Assembly: GCA_963977795.1 (NCBI GenBank)
Contig: CAXBRB010000111.1
Span: forward strand, 1 to 9,305
Direction: 5' to 3'
From: Bog-756 sp963977795
GTDB lineage: Bacteria > Actinomycetota > Acidimicrobiia > Acidimicrobiales > RAAP-2
DNA length: 9,305 nt
Notes under the pieces: model-generated
The model's input: only the letters and a program-made list of their open reading frames with translations
Databases searched by the model: none
What the model was told of the DNA's origin: nothing
In this document: positions 5,213 through 9,305 of the stretch, piece after piece
Position numbering within the stretch: the first letter of the stretch is position 1
Layout of the letters: every line of letters starts with the position of its first letter
Translations under genes and position numbers: made by a program

Positions 5213-6588
5213 GGTGCGGCTCCCCCGGTCTCGGTCGGCCCGGCGGCCGGGGACCCCAGCAGGGCCCGGTACTGCTCGGCCGTGCCCTGGGCCGTCACCT
5301 GCCAGGTGAACCGGCCGAGCACCCGCTCACGCCCGGCCGCCCCGAGGCGGGCCCGGAGATCGGCGTCGTCGAGGAGGCGGCCGATGGCCTGGGCCAGGGC
5401 GCCGGGGTCGTCCGGCGGGACCAGGAGGCCGGTCTCGCCGTCGGTGCCGACCACCTCGGGCAGGGCCCCGCCGGTGGTGGCCACCAGCGGGACGCCACAC
5501 GCCATGGCCTCGATGGCCGGGAGCGAGAACCCCTCGTACAGCGAGGGCACCACGGCCACCTGGGCCTGGCCGTAGTTGCGGGCCAGCTCGTCGTCGCTGA
5601 TGCCGGTCACGCACCGCACGATGGGGGCCAGGTCCAGGCGCTCGATGGCCCGGGCCACCCGGCCGTCGGGCCGGGGGTTGCCGATGACGACCAGCTCCAC
5701 GTCCCGCTCGGTGCGCAGCTTGGCCACGGCCTCGAGCAGGGGGACCAGCCCCTTCATGGGCACGTCCGATGAGGAGGTCACCATGATCCGCCCGGGCACC
5801 GGGGTCACGTCCTCCCGGGGCCGGAAGACGGTGTGGTCGACGCCCACAGGGACCACGGTCATCCGGTCGGTCGCCACCCCCATCTGGGCGGTGATGTCCC
5901 GCTTGGAGGACTCGGAGACGGTGATGATGGCCGGCAGGGAGCGGGCCACCTTGACCTGCATGCGCAGGAAGCCGAACCAGCGGCGCTGGCTGAACTGCTG
6001 CCAGGGGTTGGTGGCGTGGCTGAGGGCCAGCTGGCGGTCGACGGTGATCGGGTGGTGGAGGGTCTCCAGCACCGGCCAGCCGTCGGCCATCATCCCCTGG
6101 ATGCCGTACCCCAGGCACTGGTTGTCGTGCACCAGGTCGAACTCGTGGCGCCGGGCGGCCAGCATGCGCCGGGCCCGCAGGCTGAAGGTCCACGGCTCGG
6201 GGAAGCCGGCCGTGCACATGACGGCGAACTCGAGGGCGGCCACCGACGTCGGGTACGAGCTGAGGAACTCGGCCGGATAGGGCACCCGGAAGGGGTCCGG
6301 GTCCCGGTAGAGGTCGAGGCTGGGGACCGGGGTGAAGCCGACGCCCTCGTCGACCTCGGGCCAGGGCTGGCCGGCGAAGACCTCCACCGAGTGGCCGAGG
6401 GCCACCAGCTCCCGGGTCAGGTGGCGGGTGTAGACGCCCTGGCCGCCGCAGCGGGGGTTGCCCCGGTAGACCAGGAAGGCGATGCGCAGGCCCCCGGGCT
6501 CGGCCGGCTTCGGCACGATCCGCTCGGGGACGGGGGGCGGGCTCTTTGGGCCCTTCTCCTGGTTGCGCCGGAACAGGAGGCTAGGCAT
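5206..6588 (-). CDS. Glycosyltransferase family 4 (GT-B fold)
   Basis: The 460-residue protein is a retaining GT-B glycosyltransferase. The N-terminal Rossmann domain starts at about residue 34 (LRIAFLVYRGNP) with the acceptor-side loop CGGQGVYTRHL (47-57). The linker region has ITVSESSKRDI (222-232) and VVPVGVDHTVFRP (245-257). The C-terminal nucleotide-sugar domain carries the GT4 E-x7-E motif, E352-GFSLPAI-E360, followed by AMACGVPLVATTGGALPEVV. It should transfer a sugar from an NDP- or GDP-sugar to an unknown acceptor at the cytosolic face; no membrane helix is seen. A 33-residue basic, proline-rich N-terminal extension precedes the fold, and no later ATG would keep the domain intact, so ATG 6588 is retained although it lacks a clear Shine-Dalgarno sequence. 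It is the first gene of a leftward operon with a methyltransferase and an alpha/alpha-barrel protein. Confidence 0.88.
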   Translation of the reverse strand: MPSLLFRRNQEKGPKSPPPVPERIVPKPAEPGGLRIAFLVYRGNPRCGGQGVYTRHLTRELVALGHSVEVFAGQPWPEVDEGVGFTPVPSLDLYRDPDPFRVPYPAEFLSSYPTSVAALEFAVMCTAGFPEPWTFSLRARRMLAARRHEFDLVHDNQCLGYGIQGMMADGWPVLETLHHPITVDRQLALSHATNPWQQFSQRRWFGFLRMQVKVARSLPAIITVSESSKRDITAQMGVATDRMTVVPVGVDHTVFRPREDVTPVPGRIMVTSSSDVPMKGLVPLLEAVAKLRTERDVELVVIGNPRPDGRVARAIERLDLAPIVRCVTGISDDELARNYGQAQVAVVPSLYEGFSLPAIEAMACGVPLVATTGGALPEVVGTDGETGLLVPPDDPGALAQAIGRLLDDADLRARLGAAGRERVLGRFTWQVTAQGTAEQYRALLGSPAAGPTETGGAAPC

Positions 6589-6619
6589 GACGGACCGGCG
6601 CAGCGGAGGGCATAAGGGC

Positions 6620-6647
6620 TAGATACTCTCGCGAGCAGGGGCCCTGC
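6620..6647 (-). promoter_or_regulatory. Candidate promoter and operator-like inverted repeat of the glycosyltransferase operon
   Basis: Upstream of the glycosyltransferase there is a small AT-richer island. TATCTA (minus strand, 6625-6620) is a plausible -10, with a weak TTGCGC about 20 bases further upstream. Between them sits GCAGGG-C-CCCTGC (6647-6635), a perfect inverted repeat with six-base arms and a one-base centre. In that position it could be an operator. The -10 does not match TANNNT fully and the spacing is long, so the promoter call is tentative; the inverted repeat is certain. Confidence 0.3.
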
Positions 6648-6675
6648 GCAACCTGGACGCCCGGCGGGGACGCCC

Positions 6676-6691
6676 CGACCGGGCCCGGTCG
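6676..6691 (-). terminator. Perfect 16-base palindrome downstream of the NRAMP gene (possible terminator)
   Basis: CGACCGGG followed by CCCGGTCG is a perfect 16-base palindrome 42 bases beyond the stop codon of the NRAMP-type gene. A shorter palindrome of the same core, CGACCGGTCG, lies at 6714-6723, nearer that stop. Either could form a hairpin in the transcript and end the metal-transport operon before the glycosyltransferase promoter. No T-tract follows, and a palindrome of this kind could instead be a protein-binding site. Confidence 0.35.
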
Positions 6692-6732
6692 CCGCCCCCG
6701 GTCGCTCCGGTGCCGACCGGTCGCGTCCCTGG

Positions 6733-8010
6733 TCAGAGGCCCAGCCAGCCGGCCAGGGTGATCAGGGTGAGCACGGCAGCGAAGCTCCCCACCACCAGGA
6801 CGGTGACCAGGCCCACGGTCCGGGCCAGGCGGCCGTTGGCCGCCGTGCCCAGCAGGGCGCGCCGGTTGGCCAGGACCAGGACGAAGACCAGGGTGACCGG
6901 CGTGACCACGCCCTCGAAGACCTGGGTGTTGACGATGAGGCGGAACAGGTTCCCGGGGATCAGCACCACGGCCGCCCCGATGAGGAGCTGGGCGGTGAAG
7001 AGGCCGAGGAAGAGCGGCGCCTCCCGGAAGCTCTTGGACACCGAGCGCTCCACCCCCACCGCCTCGGCCACGGCGTAGGAGGTCGACAGGGGGACCACGG
7101 CGGCGGCCAGGGCGGAGGCCCCGAGCAGGCCGATGCCGAACAGGGTGGCGGCGAACTGGCCGGCCAGGGGGGCCAGGGCCTTGGCCGCCTGGGACGCCGA
7201 GTCCAGCGCCCCGGTGCCCCCGAGCACCGCCGCGGTGGCGATGATGATGCACATCGAGACCAGGTCGGAGAGGATCGCCCCGCTCACTGCGTCGACCCGC
7301 TCGTAGCGGTACTCCTCGGGCCCGATGCCCCGGTCGACCACGGCACCTGCGGTGTAGAGCTGGATGTAGGGGGTGATGGTCGTCCCGATGAGGGCCACCG
7401 CCACCAGCAGGAAGGCCTTCGACCACACCACATGGGGGAAGACCGTGTGCAGGGCCACCGCCTTCCAGTCCGGGTGGCCGAAGAACATGGCGATCGGGTA
7501 GGTGACGAAGGCCAGGGTCAGCAGCAGGAAGACCCGCTCGGCATAGCGGTAGGAGCCCACGATCACCAGAAGCCAGATGGCCACGGCGGCGATGGGCACC
7601 GACAGGTAGCGGGACACGCCCCAGAGCTCGAAGGCGCTGCCGATCCCGGCGAACTCGGTCACCACCAGGCCCAGGTTGGCCACGGCGAAGGCGAACACGG
7701 CGAAGGCCGACAGGCGCAGGGAGAACTGCTCGCGGATCAGGGCGGCCAGCCCCTTGCCGGTGTGGGCGGCCAGACGGGCCACCATCTCCTGGATGCACAC
7801 GTAGCCGACGGTGACCACGACCATGAAGAAGAGCGGGGCGTAGCCGAACTCGGCGCCGGCCGAGGCATAGGTGGCCACCCCGCCCGCGTCGTTGCCGGCG
7901 TTGGCGGCGATGATCCCCGGGCCGGCGGCGGCCAGGTAGATGAAGAACCCCCGCCACCGGCTGCGGGCCGGGGCCGGCCCGGCGGCAACGGGAGCGGAGC
8001 CGGCGGTCAC
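6733..8010 (-). CDS. NRAMP-family divalent cation transporter with a non-canonical metal site (NRAMP-related Mg2+ transporter-like)
   Basis: The 425-residue protein has about eleven hydrophobic segments and the NRAMP/SLC11 fold signature AGPGIIAANAGNDAGGVATYASAGAEFGY-type TM1 (29-57), aligning without gaps to GPG...DPGN of metal-ion NRAMPs. The TM1 aspartate is kept (D41), but the motif DPGN reads DAGG, so the ligand asparagine is G44. In TM6 the MPH motif is T213-P214-Y215, removing the methionine that favours transition metals. In TM3 the region aligned with TDLAE is TEFAG (118-122), losing the glutamate of the proton pathway. Such changes are those I recall for NRAMP-related Mg2+ transporters, so Mg2+ uptake without strict proton coupling is inferred. 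The GTG start at 8010 overlaps the stop of the MgtE-like sensor gene by four bases, with a weak GAGG upstream; the two are probably co-translated and work together. Confidence 0.85.
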   Translation of the reverse strand: MTAGSAPVAAGPAPARSRWRGFFIYLAAAGPGIIAANAGNDAGGVATYASAGAEFGYAPLFFMVVVTVGYVCIQEMVARLAAHTGKGLAALIREQFSLRLSAFAVFAFAVANLGLVVTEFAGIGSAFELWGVSRYLSVPIAAVAIWLLVIVGSYRYAERVFLLLTLAFVTYPIAMFFGHPDWKAVALHTVFPHVVWSKAFLLVAVALIGTTITPYIQLYTAGAVVDRGIGPEEYRYERVDAVSGAILSDLVSMCIIIATAAVLGGTGALDSASQAAKALAPLAGQFAATLFGIGLLGASALAAAVVPLSTSYAVAEAVGVERSVSKSFREAPLFLGLFTAQLLIGAAVVLIPGNLFRLIVNTQVFEGVVTPVTLVFVLVLANRRALLGTAANGRLARTVGLVTVLVVGSFAAVLTLITLAGWLGL

Positions 8011-9305
8011 TGGAGGAGCCTCGGGAAGTGGAGCCGGCCCCGCTCGGGCATCAGGGCGTCGATGACGTCGTCAGCCAGGATCCGCCCCACCGGCCGCTCG
8101 GCATCGTCGACCACCACCACCGACGGCCGTCGGGCCTCGATGAGCCGCTCGGCCACCACGTCCACCCCGTCGTGGATGCCCACGGTGACCGGGGCGGCCT
8201 CGCCGACCAGGTCGGCCAGCGCACGGTCGGCCGGGTGCACCAGGAGCTGGAGGAGCGGCAGGTCCCAGACCACGGCCCCGTCGTCGTCGACCAGGATCAC
8301 CGCATCGAGCTCGTCGGGGCAGTCCTCGTGGTCGGCCAGACGGGCGGCCAGGCCGCCCACGGTGCCGTCCGCCCGGGCCGTGACGATGGCCGTGGTCATG
8401 AACCCGCCGGCCTCGTCCTCGTCGTAGCCGAGCAGCCGCTTGAGGTCGGCGGCCTTGGTGCGGTCCATGGCGGCCAGCAGGGCGTCCCGCTCGTCCGAGG
8501 ACAGGTCGCGCAGGGCGTCGACGGCCTCGTCGGGCTCCATCTCCCCCACCAGCTCGGCGGCCCGGCCCGGCTCGGCCTCGCGCAGCAGCGAGGCCAGCTC
8601 CTCGGGGTCCATCTCCTCCAGGGCGTCGGCCGCCTCCTCGGGCGGGAGGGCGTCCAGCAGCTTCTGGCGCTCCGGGCGCATGAGGTCCTCCAGCAGGTCG
8701 GCCAGCTCGCCGGGCCGGAGGCGCTCGAGGCCCTGGTTGGAGGTGCGCAGGCGCACATGGGGGGCCGCCCCCTCCTCGGTGGTCCCGAAGGGCTGGATGG
8801 CCCCCCAGTCGATGACCCGGTCGGGTGTGGGGCGCCGGCGCCAGCGGGCCGGGCCCAGCCGGCGCAGGAGGCTCTGCAGCGAGACGTCCACCCCGACCAG
8901 GCGGTACCGGCCGAGCACCGGGGCCAGGTAGAGGTCGGCGGCCCGGATGACCTGGACGCCGTCGACGTCGACCAGCTGGTGGTCGAGGACCTGGCCCACC
9001 AGGGTCACCTCACCGGGGCGGGGGGCGAAGTCGCGGAGGTCCATGCGGGCCGAGGTGAGGACGATGCCCTCGCGGCGGATGGTGTCGATGGCCGCAGCGT
9101 CCACGAAGGCCAGGCGGCGGCCGACCCGGACCACCAGGCCGGTGACCGGCGGGTACTCCTCGTCGCCCGACCACCGGCAGACCACATCGACCAGGCGGCC
9201 CACCTCGGCGCCGGTCTGGTTGCGCACCGGGCGGCCGACGATGCCGGCCAGGGAGAGGATGGCGTCCCGGGCCGTCAGGTTGGCCAGCAGGCGCCGGCGG
9301 GACCG
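8007..9305 (-). CDS. PRC-barrel / MgtE N-domain / CBS-pair cytosolic Mg2+ sensor-like protein, lacking the MgtE channel (5' end outside window)
   Basis: The frame is open to the right edge, and the 26 codons before the first in-window GTG (9227) encode a natural continuation (LLANLTARDAILSLAGIVG), so the start lies outside; 432 residues are visible. In visible numbering there are two PRC-barrel-like halves (about 19-80 and 100-150), a basic linker, a helical MgtE N-domain (about 195-295, with repeated L-P/D-P-E-E-A-A-D-L/A-L-E-E-M units), the MgtE-diagnostic bridge YDEDEAGGFMTT (295-306) and two CBS motifs (about 307-365 and 370-420) ending in GRILADDVIDAL. In MgtE these parts bind Mg2+ and close the channel; here the protein stops 14 residues after the second CBS, with no membrane helices. 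Its stop overlaps the GTG of an NRAMP-type transporter, suggesting that it gates or otherwise regulates that transporter. The regulatory role is inferred. Confidence 0.85.
   Translation of the reverse strand, partial: RSRRRLLANLTARDAILSLAGIVGRPVRNQTGAEVGRLVDVVCRWSGDEEYPPVTGLVVRVGRRLAFVDAAAIDTIRREGIVLTSARMDLRDFAPRPGEVTLVGQVLDHQLVDVDGVQVIRAADLYLAPVLGRYRLVGVDVSLQSLLRRLGPARWRRRPTPDRVIDWGAIQPFGTTEEGAAPHVRLRTSNQGLERLRPGELADLLEDLMRPERQKLLDALPPEEAADALEEMDPEELASLLREAEPGRAAELVGEMEPDEAVDALRDLSSDERDALLAAMDRTKAADLKRLLGYDEDEAGGFMTTAIVTARADGTVGGLAARLADHEDCPDELDAVILVDDDGAVVWDLPLLQLLVHPADRALADLVGEAAPVTVGIHDGVDVVAERLIEARRPSVVVVDDAERPVGRILADDVIDALMPERGRLHFPRLLQ

Noticed and set aside
4610..5575. Plus-strand frame of 321 codons opposite the methyltransferase and glycosyltransferase
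   Set aside because: It is an antisense shadow: its composition is Gly/Val/Pro/His-rich with no motif, while the minus strand has two clear enzymes.
7432..8427. Plus-strand frame of 331 codons opposite the NRAMP and sensor genes
   Set aside because: It is a low-complexity Gly/His/Asp-rich shadow of two well-supported minus-strand genes.
9227..9227. GTG at 9227 as the start of the MgtE-like sensor protein
   Set aside because: The 26 codons upstream are open and encode the expected first strand of the PRC-like domain, and GTG falls inside GRPVRNQ, so it is an internal valine.

Overview
The window comes from a very GC-rich bacterium with G or C at nearly every third codon position. The protein families, leaderless-type promoters (a TANNNT box six bases before the ATG) and GTG/ATG starts with 4-7 base overlaps fit an actinobacterium. 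My best guess is the class Acidimicrobiia, but that is an impression from protein style and was not tested by a search. There are nine coding features, no rRNA or tRNA, no insertion sequence and no CRISPR array. No stretch longer than 300 bases lacks a gene.

Left part (1-3331). The first 25 codons of a malate dehydrogenase run leftward out of the window. Divergent from it is an open frame (85-825) holding only the C-terminal ERAP1-like region of an M1 aminopeptidase, with no zinc-binding catalytic domain; it looks like a gene remnant. Four exact-period 30-base repeats, each able to form a hairpin, separate it from three rightward genes: a GDT1/UPF0016-type Mn2+/Ca2+ exporter, a carboxymuconolactone decarboxylase/AhpD-like protein, and a class I methyltransferase. 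The first two start at what look like leaderless promoters with identical geometry.

Middle part (3360-6588, leftward). A family 4 glycosyltransferase, a class I SAM methyltransferase and an alpha/alpha-barrel protein with QW-like repeats form a tightly overlapping operon. It converges on the methyltransferase gene at 2642-3331 across a short hairpin terminator. Together the four genes suggest glycosylation and methylation of an unknown small molecule or glycolipid.

Right part (6733-9305, leftward). A cytosolic protein made of PRC-barrel-like, MgtE-N and CBS domains overlaps by 4 bases the gene for an NRAMP-family transporter. The transporter keeps the TM1 aspartate but has lost the asparagine, methionine and histidine of the usual transition-metal site, and apparently the proton-pathway glutamate. 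The sensor protein looks like the cytosolic Mg2+-sensing part of MgtE without its channel. I infer a two-gene Mg2+ (or other divalent cation) transport system in which an MgtE-type sensor controls an NRAMP-related transporter. This is the most interesting feature of the window.
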